From contig JAEUQC010000150.1 in NCBI GenBank assembly GCA_016789905.1, positions 1 through 64,000 on the forward strand: a stretch of 64,000 bases of DNA, in the 5' to 3' direction. A program made the translations under genes and the position numbers. Origin of the DNA: Bryobacterales bacterium. Lineage in GTDB: Bacteria > Acidobacteriota > Terriglobia > Bryobacterales > Bryobacteraceae. How positions within the stretch are numbered: the first letter of the stretch is position 1; the number at the start of each line of letters is the position of its first letter. Shown piece after piece: positions 26,514-35,241 of the stretch. The notes under the pieces are model-generated. The model was given only the letters and a program-made list of their open reading frames with translations. It made no database searches and had not been told where the DNA came from.

Positions 26514-27881
26514 ATGCAGACACGCCGCAATTTTCTAACGCTCGCCGCCGCGCAAACGCTGCTTGGCGCGGACAATTCGCTGCCGCACTTCCCGCCGAAA
26601 GCCAAGCGGGTGATCTATCTGTTCATGTACGGCGGACCGTCGCAGATTGACATGTTCGACCACAAGCCGCGGCTGGCGGAGTTGCACCAGACGGAACTGC
26701 CGGCGTCGATTCGCGCGGGACAGAGGCTGACGGCGATGACGGCGACGCAGACGAAGTTTCCCGTGGCGAAATCGATCTACCCGTTTGCGCAGCACGGACA
26801 GAGCGGCGCATGGGTGAGTTCGCTGCTACCGCATACGGCGAAGGTTGCGGACAAGCTTTGTTTCATCAAGTCGATGCACACCGAGCAGATCAACCACGAT
26901 CCTGGAATCACGTTCCTGCAGACGGGCTTCCAGTTGGCGGGACGGCCATCGATTGGGGCGTGGCTATCGTATGGGCTGGGGAGCGAGAACAAGGACCTGC
27001 CGGCGTATGTGGTGATGGCTTCGGCGGGTTCCAAACTGGGTGACCAGCCATTGGCGGATCGGGTATGGGGCAGCGGTTTTCTGCCGTCGAGTTACCAGGG
27101 CGTGAAGTTCCGTTCGGCGTCGGACCCGGTGCTGCATTTGTCGAATCCGGAGGGCGTGGACCGGGAGATGCGGCGCCGGTTTCTGGATGGACTGGCGGAG
27201 ATGAATCGAGACCAGCAGGCGGTGACGGGGGACCCGGAGGTTGCTTCGCGCATCGCGCAGTATGAGATGGCCTACCGGATGCAAATGTCGGTGCCGGAGT
27301 TGACGGATCTATCGAAAGAGCCGGCGCATGTTGTGGAGCGGTACGGTCCGGACGCGCGGAAGCCAGGAACATTCGCGTTCCATTGTCTGCTGGCGCGACG
27401 GATGGCCGAGCGCGGCGTGCGCTTTGTGCAGTTGTTTCATCGGGGCTGGGACCAGCACCGAGGGTTGCCCACGGCGCTCCCGAACCAGTGCGGCGCCACG
27501 GACCAACCCGCGGCGGCGCTGGTGCAGGACCTGGCGGAGCGGGGCATGCTGGATGAGACGCTGGTGGTGTGGGGCGGGGAATTCGGGCGAACCGTTTACT
27601 GCCAGGGCCCGCTGACGGCGACCGAGTATGGGCGCGACCACCACCCGCGATGCTACACGATGTGGCTGGCCGGAGGAGGCATCAAGCCGGGGATCACGCA
27701 TGGCGCGACCGATGACTTCAGCTACAACATTACCGAGGACCCGGTGCATGTGCATGACCTGCACGCGACGATTCTGCACTGTTTGGGGATCGACCATCTG
27801 CGCCTGACATTTAAGTTCCAGGGCAGACACTACCGGCTAACCGACGTGCATGGCAACGTGGTGCGGAAGATACTTAGTTAA
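26514..27881 (+). CDS. DUF1501 domain protein, Tat-type signal
   Basis: 455 aa protein with a Tat-like N terminus (RRNFLTLAAAQTLLGA). DUF1501 belongs to the alkaline-phosphatase/sulfatase-like fold: FMYGGPSQIDMFDHKP, IKSMHTEQINHDPG, WDQHRG, VVWGGEFGRT and GRDHHPRCYTMWLAGGG fit its conserved positions. It starts 3 nt after the stop of the DUF1549/1553 gene and the two families regularly co-occur, so they likely act as one exported unit, possibly in breakdown of complex polymers. Substrate unknown. Confidence 0.92.
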   Translation: MQTRRNFLTLAAAQTLLGADNSLPHFPPKAKRVIYLFMYGGPSQIDMFDHKPRLAELHQTELPASIRAGQRLTAMTATQTKFPVAKSIYPFAQHGQSGAWVSSLLPHTAKVADKLCFIKSMHTEQINHDPGITFLQTGFQLAGRPSIGAWLSYGLGSENKDLPAYVVMASAGSKLGDQPLADRVWGSGFLPSSYQGVKFRSASDPVLHLSNPEGVDREMRRRFLDGLAEMNRDQQAVTGDPEVASRIAQYEMAYRMQMSVPELTDLSKEPAHVVERYGPDARKPGTFAFHCLLARRMAERGVRFVQLFHRGWDQHRGLPTALPNQCGATDQPAAALVQDLAERGMLDETLVVWGGEFGRTVYCQGPLTATEYGRDHHPRCYTMWLAGGGIKPGITHGATDDFSYNITEDPVHVHDLHATILHCLGIDHLRLTFKFQGRHYRLTDVHGNVVRKILS

Positions 27882-28001
27882 CGAATCCGAGGGCGACTTG
27901 GGAGTGCCGAGTTTAGTGGGCGAATCGCGAGCCGGCTCCGGCGCGACGATAAAGAAGGCGAGAACAACACAAATCAACGGGGAAAGCTGCGGAACTGCCA
28001 T
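27837..28001 (-). CDS. candidate small membrane peptide (54 codons)
   Basis: An ATG-initiated frame in the 177-nt gap between convergent genes encodes 54 residues beginning MAVPQLSPLICVVLAFFIVA, one good hydrophobic helix, followed by a Pro/Lys/Ser-rich tail. It overlaps the last 45 nt of the DUF1501 gene on the opposite strand. No ribosome-binding site or TAnnnT at the usual spacing is seen, so it may be chance. The rest of the gap (28002-28058) is A/T-rich and may serve as a terminator region, though no clear hairpin is visible. Confidence 0.25.
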   Translation of the reverse strand: MAVPQLSPLICVVLAFFIVAPEPARDSPTKLGTPKSPSDSLTKYLPHHVAMHVG

Positions 28002-28058
28002 AGTGAAAAGTAGTACGTAAACAACCGCTGATTTGTTAGCAAAATTTTTCGATTATTT

Positions 28059-29087
28059 TTACGACCTGCCGGCGAGTAAGTAAATGAGCGCCATGCAGAA
28101 GGCTCCGACACCGGCGGCAGCCGGGATGGTCATGAGCCAGGCCCACACAATGTCGGTGGCCAGTCCCCAACGGACCGCCTTCAGCCGATGGATAGAGCCG
28201 ACGCCGGCGATGGAGCCGGCGATGACGTGCGTGGTGGACACGGGCATGTGGAGATAGGTGGGGAAGAGGATGGAAATGGCCGCGGCCGTTTCCGCACAGA
28301 ACCCGCCGCGAGGCTTCAGCCGGGTAAGGCGCGCGCCCATGGTGCGGACGATTCGCCAGCCGCCGCTCATGGTGCCGGCGGCGATGGCCAGATAGGCGGC
28401 CCAGATGACGGCCTTCGGAACGACGAACGTTTCCAGATAGCCGGCGGTGACGAGGACGCTGGTGATGATGCCCATGGTTTTCTGGGCGTCGTTGGCACCG
28501 TGGGAAAAACTGAAAATCGCCGAAGAGGCCAACTGCAGCCAGCGGAACCAGCTATCGACTTTGTTGGGCATCGTGTAGCGGAAGAGCCAGTGAACGAGCA
28601 CCATCAGAAGGTAGGCGATGACCATTCCGAGCACGGGCGCGATGACGATGAAGGAGACCATGCGGACCCAGCCGCTAATGACAAGCGCATCGAAGCTGTA
28701 AGTGACGCCTTGGGTAAGCGCCACCTTCGCCATGGCGGCACCGCCATACCCGCCGAGCAGCGCATGGCTCGATGAGGACGGCAGGCCCCACCACCAGGTG
28801 AGTAGATTCCAGGTGATGGCGCCCAGCAGACCGGCAAGGATTACGTAAGGGGTGACGACTTTCAGATCCACCATACCCTTGCCGACGGTGGCGGCAACGC
28901 CGGTATCGAGGAAGAAAACGGCGCAGAGATTCCAGAACCCGGCCCAGATGACGGCGTGAGCCGGAGTGAGCACACGGGTGGCGACAACGGTCGCGATCGA
29001 ATTGGCCGCGTCGTGAAAACCATTGATGTAATCAAAGGCGAGCGCGACCGCGATGATCAGAGCGACGAGAACAAAATTCGGATCCAT
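28059..29087 (-). CDS. pit: inorganic phosphate transporter, PiT family
   Basis: 342 aa inner-membrane symporter for phosphate (or metal phosphate). About ten hydrophobic segments. Both PiT signature repeats are visible: FDYINGFHDAANSIATVVATRVL at the N terminus and SFSHGANDAQKTMGII in the second half, with MPVSTTHVIAGSIAGVG near the C terminus. Length is short of E. coli PitA but normal for the compact PiT group paired with DUF47. It lies 12 nt after the DUF47 gene, one operon. Confidence 0.95.
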   Translation of the reverse strand: MDPNFVLVALIIAVALAFDYINGFHDAANSIATVVATRVLTPAHAVIWAGFWNLCAVFFLDTGVAATVGKGMVDLKVVTPYVILAGLLGAITWNLLTWWWGLPSSSSHALLGGYGGAAMAKVALTQGVTYSFDALVISGWVRMVSFIVIAPVLGMVIAYLLMVLVHWLFRYTMPNKVDSWFRWLQLASSAIFSFSHGANDAQKTMGIITSVLVTAGYLETFVVPKAVIWAAYLAIAAGTMSGGWRIVRTMGARLTRLKPRGGFCAETAAAISILFPTYLHMPVSTTHVIAGSIAGVGSIHRLKAVRWGLATDIVWAWLMTIPAAAGVGAFCMALIYLLAGRS

Positions 29088-29099
29088 GCGGGGCTGAAA

Positions 29100-29714
29100 C
29101 TAGCTGTTCTTCACGACAACGTTCTGGAGAACGTCGGAAACATCTTCGCAGGAATCGACGGTCCATTCCAAAACGTCATAGATTTCTTTCAACTTGATGA
29201 TGAGGATCGGGTTGGACTCATCTTCGAACAGGTCGACAACGGCCTGCCTGACAATCTTGTCCACCTGATCTTCCAAGCGGTTGATTTCGATGCAGTGTTC
29301 GACAATTTCGCGATTCTTGTCCATCACTTCCACGGCCGCCTTCACTTCGGCGACGGTCTGGACCAGGAACCGGCAAATGTCGACGATGGGAGCCGGGATG
29401 GGATCGATTTTATAGGAAACGATGCAGTGCGCCGCTTCTTCCATACCGTCCATAACGTCGTCCAGATGGCTACAGAGGGTTTGAATATCTTCCGGATCGA
29501 GCGGCGTGATAAACGTCTGGTTGAGCCGTTTGAAAACCTCGTGGAGGATTTCATCGCATTCGTGTTCATACTGCTGAATGCGCGGTTCGATCAGCTTCAG
29601 ATGGGAGTTACCCTTCTGTACACCGTCCAGCAAAACAACCGCGGCTTCATTGATCAGCCGGGTCTGTGTGTTCAGTAGTTCGAAGAATTTCTCTTCGCGG
29701 GGCAGAATTCTCAT
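29100..29714 (-). CDS. DUF47 (PhoU-like) PiT accessory protein
   Basis: 204 aa all-helical cytoplasmic protein of the DUF47 family, related to PhoU, commonly encoded beside PiT transporters and thought to modulate them. Conserved acidic metal-binding motifs are seen (EHECDEILHEVFKRL, DVMDGMEEAAH, RLEDQVDKIVRQAV, DVLEWTVDSCEDVSDVLQNVVV). First gene of the two-gene phosphate operon. The 96 nt upstream to ttcA hold no gene. Confidence 0.93.
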   Translation of the reverse strand: MRILPREEKFFELLNTQTRLINEAAVVLLDGVQKGNSHLKLIEPRIQQYEHECDEILHEVFKRLNQTFITPLDPEDIQTLCSHLDDVMDGMEEAAHCIVSYKIDPIPAPIVDICRFLVQTVAEVKAAVEVMDKNREIVEHCIEINRLEDQVDKIVRQAVVDLFEDESNPILIIKLKEIYDVLEWTVDSCEDVSDVLQNVVVKNS

Positions 29715-29810
29715 ATCGCCTCGATCTCACAACCTGGGTCTCGATGGTCCCTCACTGCCGGCTACTTCCAGTGTCTCAAAGCGCGTTTACACACCGCAAC
29801 CAGAACTTGG

Positions 29811-30611
29811 TTACAGCTCCATGACAATTGGAAAGAGTTCAGCATTGGCGGGCGTCGACGCGACGCGGCCGCCGGCGTCGGCGGGAAGATACCGGGGATC
29901 CAAAAGCCGATCCGTGTTGATATTTCCCATTGCCGACAAGAGGTTCTCTTTCAGGTAGGGATGCTCCTTCTCTAGTTCACCAAAAATATCGCGGAGGGTC
30001 CGGCGTACGGTGCCCGTTTTTTGCGAACATCCGCAGGGAATGACGGGCGCGGCCAGCGCGCCGGCGAAATTCCGAGTGATCTCCTCCGTCACAAAAACAA
30101 GTGGCCGGATCAGCCTGAAATCCTTCTTGGCTGACCAGGTCACAGCCGGGAGCGCGCTGAGGCGCCCGGTGTACATGGCGTTTCGCAAAAGCGATTCGCA
30201 AAAGTCGTCCGCAGTATGGCCCAACGCGATCACGTTGGCCCCCATTTGCTTTGCAATTTCGTAGACCGCGCGCCGGCGGAAGCGGCTGCACATGTCGCAG
30301 CCGTGGTCCGGCTGATCCTCAATGAGTTGAAAACTCGGCTCGTCCCGCACGTAGAGCCATTCCACGCCGCGCTGCTTCAAATACTCGCCGAAGGGGGCGA
30401 TGGGCGCGAGGAACTTGCCTTGTTCCACAGTAAAGGCGCAAACTTGAAAGTCGATAGGCGCGCGCTTTTGCAGCAGCAGCAGCGCTTCGAGCAGCGTGAC
30501 GGAATCCTTTCCGCCGGATAAACCGACGGCGACGCGGTCGCCATCGCGGATCATATCGAAACGCTCGATTGCCTGACCAACTTTTCTGAGCAGCGTTTTT
30601 TCGAGATCCAC
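29811..30611 (-). CDS. ttcA: tRNA 2-thiocytidine biosynthesis protein TtcA-like
   Basis: 266 aa PP-loop ATPase. The adenylating loop SGGKDSVTLLEALLLL lies near residue 31. A CDMC pair and a CGC motif further on supply the cysteines expected for the Fe-S cluster of TtcA-type thiolases, and LGHTADDFCESLLRN is the family motif. It would thiolate cytidine 32 in tRNA. The start is a GTG with TAAACT exactly 7 nt upstream, and the gene is divergent from the 30636 gene with only 24 nt between the starts. Confidence 0.9.
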   Translation of the reverse strand: MDLEKTLLRKVGQAIERFDMIRDGDRVAVGLSGGKDSVTLLEALLLLQKRAPIDFQVCAFTVEQGKFLAPIAPFGEYLKQRGVEWLYVRDEPSFQLIEDQPDHGCDMCSRFRRRAVYEIAKQMGANVIALGHTADDFCESLLRNAMYTGRLSALPAVTWSAKKDFRLIRPLVFVTEEITRNFAGALAAPVIPCGCSQKTGTVRRTLRDIFGELEKEHPYLKENLLSAMGNINTDRLLDPRYLPADAGGRVASTPANAELFPIVMEL

Positions 30612-30618
30612 TTCATTC

Positions 30619-30624
30619 AGTTTA
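30619..30624 (-). promoter_or_regulatory. putative -10 box TAAACT for ttcA
   Basis: TAAACT on the minus strand, 7 nt before the GTG at 30611. It overlaps the TACTAT box of the divergent gene at 30623-30628 by two bases, so the two promoters cannot easily fire together. Confidence 0.55.
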
Positions 30625-30628
30625 CTAT
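30623..30628 (+). promoter_or_regulatory. putative -10 box TACTAT
   Basis: TACTAT lies 7 nt before the ATG at 30636 and shares bases with the ttcA box on the other strand. No ribosome-binding site between it and the start. Confidence 0.5.
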
Positions 30629-30635
30629 TTCCCCT

Positions 30636-32159
30636 ATGGACCGTAGAGTTTTTCTCACCAGCCTCGGCGCGCTAGGCGCTAGTCCCGCCCCGCGCGGCGG
30701 GATAGTCCTGAACGAGGATTCCAACCACTACTTTTCGTCGCGGGCTGGCCAACGGCTTTCGGCGAGCGAGGTTTCGGCGTTCGTCGATCAGTACGCCGGA
30801 ACACAGGTGCGGGACCTGTTTTTCAATGTCAACGCAATGCGGGCAGGGTTTCCATCCAAGACGCGGACTTCGTTTGTGGATGGGTACGAGCCGAAGGGGC
30901 CGGACAGCCAGGAGATGTTCGCGAGCGTTTCCGCGGCGGAGGCGAAGGGCGCACGGGCGTGGGTGCATCAGGCATGGCAGTTGCGCCAGGATGGCATTGA
31001 CGTTTATGCCCTATGGCTGGAGCGGGCGCGGAAGCACAAGATTGGCGCGTGGGTTTCGGTGCGGATGAACGACCTGCACAATGTGGATGACGAGCGACAC
31101 TACCTGCACAGCGCGTTTTGGAGAACGAACCCGGAACTGCGCCGTGTGCCCTACAGGCAGGAGCAACGGGACCGGGCATTGGACTACTTGCACCCGCAGG
31201 TGCGCGAGCACAATTGGAAATTCATTGAAGAAGTGGCAGCGCGGTATGCCTTCGACGGGATGGAGTTGGACTGGATGCGGTTTGGGTTTCACTTTGCGCC
31301 CGGCCGCGAGGCGGAGGGCGCGCAACTACTGACGGAGATGCACCGCCGGCTGCGCAAGTTGCTGGGACCGAAACGGCGAGTGGCGGTGCGGGTGCCGTCG
31401 CGGCCGGAAACGGCGCAACGGCTGGGCATGGATGCGGTGGCGTGGGCGCGGGAGGGGCTGGTGGACATAGTCACGCCGACCAACTTCTGGCGCACGGTGG
31501 ATAACGACATGCCCATCGGGTTGTGGCGGCGCCTGCTGCCATCGGCCGTCACGCTATGCGCCGGATTGGAACTGGGGCTGAACGCGTTCCCGGGATCGGT
31601 TGCGGCGGGCGGGCGCCCGTTTCAGACGAATTCGATTGAGACCGTGCGCGGTTCCGCGGCGGCGTATCTGGTGCAGGGGGCGGACCGCATCTATCTGTTC
31701 AACTATATGGACAGCCAGACGGCGATGGACGACAATTCGACGTATCCGGATCTGCTGCGCGAGGCTGGAAACCTGGCTTCGTTGCGAGGCAAGGCGAGGC
31801 GCCACGTGGTTACTTATCAGGACACTTGGGCGCCCGGGGAGAAGGCCGCGTACAAACTGCCAATCGAGGCTGAAGCGGGCCGTTGGTTCGCGGTGCGCCA
31901 ACCGGTGGGCGGCGGGGCAGCGAGTGCGCGGGTTGCCATTCGGGTGGGCGTGCGCGGCGCTGACGCTTCTGGCTGGGAAGTGCGCTGCAACGGCGCGCGC
32001 GCATCGTTTGAACGAGTGGAGACGGAACTGAAGCCAGGGCCAAACACGCCCATCTATCGCTATGCGGTTCCGCTGACGAGTGAGGAAGCGGTGATCGATA
32101 TCCGCCCCGCATCAGCGGGCCGCGTGGAATGGATGGAGGTTCTGGTTGAGCCAACTTGA
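30636..32159 (+). CDS. glycosyl-hydrolase-like (family 10-type fold) exported protein
   Basis: 507 aa. The N terminus (MDRRVFLTSLGALGAS) looks like a short Tat-type or lipoprotein-less signal. The middle resembles TIM-barrel proteins annotated as family 10 glycosylhydrolase-like: FNVNAMRAGFPSKT, KHKIGAWVSVRMNDLHN, YAFDGMELDWMRFGFHF (acidic pair in the barrel) and DIVTPTNFW. The last 100 residues form a beta-sandwich-like domain. Catalytic assignment is uncertain and the substrate unknown. Its end overlaps the kynureninase start by 14 nt. Confidence 0.7.
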   Translation: MDRRVFLTSLGALGASPAPRGGIVLNEDSNHYFSSRAGQRLSASEVSAFVDQYAGTQVRDLFFNVNAMRAGFPSKTRTSFVDGYEPKGPDSQEMFASVSAAEAKGARAWVHQAWQLRQDGIDVYALWLERARKHKIGAWVSVRMNDLHNVDDERHYLHSAFWRTNPELRRVPYRQEQRDRALDYLHPQVREHNWKFIEEVAARYAFDGMELDWMRFGFHFAPGREAEGAQLLTEMHRRLRKLLGPKRRVAVRVPSRPETAQRLGMDAVAWAREGLVDIVTPTNFWRTVDNDMPIGLWRRLLPSAVTLCAGLELGLNAFPGSVAAGGRPFQTNSIETVRGSAAAYLVQGADRIYLFNYMDSQTAMDDNSTYPDLLREAGNLASLRGKARRHVVTYQDTWAPGEKAAYKLPIEAEAGRWFAVRQPVGGGAASARVAIRVGVRGADASGWEVRCNGARASFERVETELKPGPNTPIYRYAVPLTSEEAVIDIRPASAGRVEWMEVLVEPT

Positions 32160-33336
32160 GCCCGAGGATCCGCTCCGCCGTTTTCGCGATGAGTTCGTAC
32201 TGGAAGGCGGCGGCCCCATTTACCTGGCGGGGAATTCGCTGGGACGTTTGCCGCGCCGAGCGCAAGCGCTGATGGTTGATGTGGTGGAACGCCAGTGGGG
32301 CGAACGGCTGGTACGAGGCTGGGGCGAAGGTTGGCTGGAATTGTCGCAAAGGATCAGTGCGAAGATTGCATTGCTGATTGGCGCCGATGCGGATGAGGTG
32401 GCAGTTTGCGACAGCACGTCGGTCAACTTGTTCAAGCTGGCGATGGCGGCGGTAACGGCGCAGGCGCCCCGGCGTGAGATTCTCACTGATGCGCGAAATT
32501 TTCCTTCCGACGCTTACGTATTGGCGGGTGTTGGGCCGCTGCGCGTTGTTGACGACCCGGCACGGGAAGCCGGCGCCGGCACCGCGCTGGTTTCGCTGAC
32601 GAGCACCTGTTTCCGCACGGCGGAGAACTACCCGATCGGCGAGATGACCGAAGCCGTACACGCGGCCGGCGCCTGGATGCTGTGGGACCTAAGCCATTCG
32701 GTGGGCGCCATGCCAATCGATATGCACGCCAGCGGCGCCGAACTCGCCGTGGGTTGCACCTACAAATACTGTAACGGCGGCCCAGGCGCGCCCGCGTTTC
32801 TTTACGTGCGCCGCGACCTGCAGGAGCGATTGCGCTCGCCCCTGCAGGGCTGGTTCGGCCATGCATCGCCATTTGGATTCTCGCCGCACTATCAGCCGGG
32901 CGCCGGCGTAATGCGATTCCTGGCAGGCACGCCGCCGGTGCTTTCCATGGCTTGTGTTGAACCCGGTGTGGACCTGCTGCTGGAAGCTGGAATGGCGCGT
33001 GTGCGGGAGAAATCCATTCGGCTTGGCGAGTTGCTGGTGGCCGAGGCCGATCATCAACTGGCCGGGTTCGGCGTGGCGCTCGCATCCCCGAAGGACGCGC
33101 AGCTCCGCGGTTCACACGTCGCGCTGCGGCATCCGGAGGCGTGGCAGTTGACGCAATCGTTAGTCGCCGATTATGCTGTCATCCCCGATTTTCGCGCACC
33201 GGACCTGATTCGTTTTGGACTCGCCCCGCTCTACAACAGCTTTGACGATGTGCGCGATGCGATGGCGCGATTGCGGATGGTCTTCGAATCGAAATCCTAT
33301 GAGCGCTACTCTACGCAGCGCTCAGCGGTTACTTGA
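32146..33336 (+). CDS. kynU: kynureninase-like PLP enzyme (aminotransferase class V)
   Basis: 396 aa PLP enzyme expected to cleave kynurenine to anthranilate and alanine. Motifs: YLAGNSLGRLPRRA at the N terminus, VAVCDSTSVNLFKL, WDLSHSVGAMPIDMH (PLP Asp) and GCTYKYCNGGPGAPAFLYV with the Schiff-base Lys. LAGTPPVLSMA and the C-terminal IRFGLAPLYNSFDDV fit KynU. The TTG start at 32146 is supported by GGATGGAGGT six bases upstream and overlaps the preceding gene. No other tryptophan-catabolism gene is certain nearby. Confidence 0.86.
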   Translation: MSQLEPEDPLRRFRDEFVLEGGGPIYLAGNSLGRLPRRAQALMVDVVERQWGERLVRGWGEGWLELSQRISAKIALLIGADADEVAVCDSTSVNLFKLAMAAVTAQAPRREILTDARNFPSDAYVLAGVGPLRVVDDPAREAGAGTALVSLTSTCFRTAENYPIGEMTEAVHAAGAWMLWDLSHSVGAMPIDMHASGAELAVGCTYKYCNGGPGAPAFLYVRRDLQERLRSPLQGWFGHASPFGFSPHYQPGAGVMRFLAGTPPVLSMACVEPGVDLLLEAGMARVREKSIRLGELLVAEADHQLAGFGVALASPKDAQLRGSHVALRHPEAWQLTQSLVADYAVIPDFRAPDLIRFGLAPLYNSFDDVRDAMARLRMVFESKSYERYSTQRSAVT

Positions 33337-34098
33337 TTGGGCAGCCCACCAATCCGCGATGGCCTGTTCCCAACTCTCTTTGAAGAATTGCGCGCGGTAG
33401 GTTCGATACTCCCTCTCGCGGCGCTGATAGAAATAGAAGATCACCTGGGCGTCCCACACGTCCAGGGCGCTCCGCCAGGCCGCCACCCCATCGCGGAGCA
33501 GCTTTTCCCCCTCCTCGCAGGTGGCCGCGCGCGGGTCTTCGCCGATCACCGCGTTCCGCTCCGCTCCACCCTCCTCGAAGAGATCCAAACGAACCAAATC
33601 GGGACGTATGGCCAACAGTTGCGCCGCCTCGCTCCGGCCGGCGTGATCCAGCAGTTCTTCCGAAAGCATTAGCTCCAACGGTGAGGCCGCGATGACGCGC
33701 AGGCCCTGGTGGCGGAGCATAGCCTCCCGGCACACGGCGTACATTTCCCACTCATGACCCTGGGCGTAGTGCCCGGTGACCAGACACACGGTACGGAAGC
33801 CGACGCGGGCGAGTTCGTCGAGCAGATCCCGCCAGACCGCGCGCACGGTTGCCGTTGCGATGCTTATCGAGTGGGCGTGTGGCAGCGCCGTAATCGGCAG
33901 CCACATTCCGGGCAGCAGCACTCCCCCTGTCGCTTCCGCGAGCCGCTCGCAAAACGCCTCCGCCACGAGGCCATCGAGCCCCAACGGCAGATGCGCGCCA
34001 TGCCATTCGAGCGCTCCCCACGGGCAGATGGCGAGCGGATTCTCCTTCAGCGCCGTCCCGAGTTCGTCCGGCCGCAATTCAGCGTATCGCTTACTCAT
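33322..34098 (-). CDS. creatininase family protein
   Basis: 258 aa of the creatininase superfamily (metal-dependent amidohydrolases). Seen: CPWGALEWHGAHLPLGLDGLVAEA with the His/Asp metal site, VCLVTGHYAQGHEWEMY, and EELLDHAGRSEAAQLLAIRPDLV (His, Glu). These are the family's conserved metal ligands, with GHY replacing the usual GHG. Start chosen at ATG 34098, which overlaps the stop of the upstream VCBS gene by 4 nt. Its end overlaps the convergent kynU by 15 nt. Substrate unknown. Confidence 0.85.
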   Translation of the reverse strand: MSKRYAELRPDELGTALKENPLAICPWGALEWHGAHLPLGLDGLVAEAFCERLAEATGGVLLPGMWLPITALPHAHSISIATATVRAVWRDLLDELARVGFRTVCLVTGHYAQGHEWEMYAVCREAMLRHQGLRVIAASPLELMLSEELLDHAGRSEAAQLLAIRPDLVRLDLFEEGGAERNAVIGEDPRAATCEEGEKLLRDGVAAWRSALDVWDAQVIFYFYQRREREYRTYRAQFFKESWEQAIADWWAAQSSNR

Positions 34099-35210
34099 TT
34101 CTGTGTGTAGAGCATCAGGTTTCGAGTGGCGGAGCCGATGCAAGCAATATCCGGCCTGCGATCGTTGTTTAAATCGGCCACCGTGCAAGCGGCGGCGGCC
34201 ACGGCGCCTTCGCTTACTACTTGCCGAATCCACCGCCCGCCCTCTTCGTAGTAGATATAGACGCCGCGACTGCCGCCGCGGAAGCCGGCGACGATTTCCT
34301 GCTTCCCGTCGCCGTTCAGGTCCGCGGTGAAAATCGTGTGGCCGTCGACCAGCGAATCGTCGGCCACAACGCGGCTCCAGGCCGCCTGCTTCTGCCGGTA
34401 GACGACGATCTGATTGCCATGCCAGGGCTCGATGGCGGCCAGGTATCGTTCACGGCCCAAGGTGCCCACAGCAATATCGGACGATCCCGATTTCGGCCAC
34501 GGCGCGGGGTCGCCATCGGTGATTTTCTCGCGTGTCCACGCTCCGCCGGGTTGAGCGAGGTTGACGTGAATGCCTCGAAAACTGGCGGTAAGAACATCCT
34601 CGCGCCCGTCGCGGTTCCAATCGTGGATGAAGAGTCCATGAACCACGCCTTCGTCGGCGCCGGTGATGAGTTGGCGGTGCCAGTCGCCGGGCCGGTAGGC
34701 GACCAGCGGTGTGTGGTCGCGGTACTCCGGCGCGACGGCGGAGGCGCCGGTGAGAGGCGCGTTGATGAACAGGCCATTGGCGACGCGGATGCGGTGGGAG
34801 GTGGTCAGGCGGTCGATTTCACGAAGAGTCCACGGCTGCCGAATGTCGGGGCCGTGCGTGAGCAGGCTAACGATGCCCACGCTGCGGGCCGCCTCGTTTT
34901 CAAAAGCGTGGGCCACCAGAAATTCTGGAATTCCGTCCCCATCGGTATCCAATGGCCAGGTGTTGATCATCCGCTTGAGGCCGGTCGCCAGCACGCGGCG
35001 GTCCCAGTTGGGCGCTTCGAACCAGAGCAGTTCGGTCATGCCGGAGGCGAGTGCCACCAGGTCCAGTTTGCCGTCCTTGTTCACATCCACCGCCACTACC
35101 TGATACCCGCCGGCAAGATCCTCCGCCAGCACGCGGCTGTGAAACTGGGCGAAGCGCGTCTGTGCCGGGGCGATAGCGGCAAGGACAAGCAGAGACAGAA
35201 GGATTCGCAT
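34095..35210 (-). CDS. exported FG-GAP/VCBS-repeat protein
   Basis: 371 aa with signal peptide (MRILLSLLVLAAIAPAQ). Several FG-GAP/VCBS repeats form an integrin-like propeller; calcium-binding DxDxDG-type loops are seen (VDVNKDGKLDLVALA, PLDTDGDGIPEFLVAHA, HDWNRDGREDVLTASF, ADLNGDGKQEIVAGF, ADLNNDRRPDIACIG). Likely extracellular or periplasmic binding protein. It overlaps the creatininase gene by 4 nt, so the two are one operon, which hints that the creatininase-like enzyme acts on something this protein binds. Confidence 0.87.
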   Translation of the reverse strand: MRILLSLLVLAAIAPAQTRFAQFHSRVLAEDLAGGYQVVAVDVNKDGKLDLVALASGMTELLWFEAPNWDRRVLATGLKRMINTWPLDTDGDGIPEFLVAHAFENEAARSVGIVSLLTHGPDIRQPWTLREIDRLTTSHRIRVANGLFINAPLTGASAVAPEYRDHTPLVAYRPGDWHRQLITGADEGVVHGLFIHDWNRDGREDVLTASFRGIHVNLAQPGGAWTREKITDGDPAPWPKSGSSDIAVGTLGRERYLAAIEPWHGNQIVVYRQKQAAWSRVVADDSLVDGHTIFTADLNGDGKQEIVAGFRGGSRGVYIYYEEGGRWIRQVVSEGAVAAAACTVADLNNDRRPDIACIGSATRNLMLYTQK

Positions 35211-35241
35211 ATTTGGGGCCACCATATAGAATGGTTCTTTT

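Noticed and set aside
27990..28030. AGTACGTAAACA resembling one half of a dif/XerCD site, close to the composition switch
   Set aside because: Only one half-site is partly matched and no opposite half at the right spacing is visible, so a dif site cannot be supported here.
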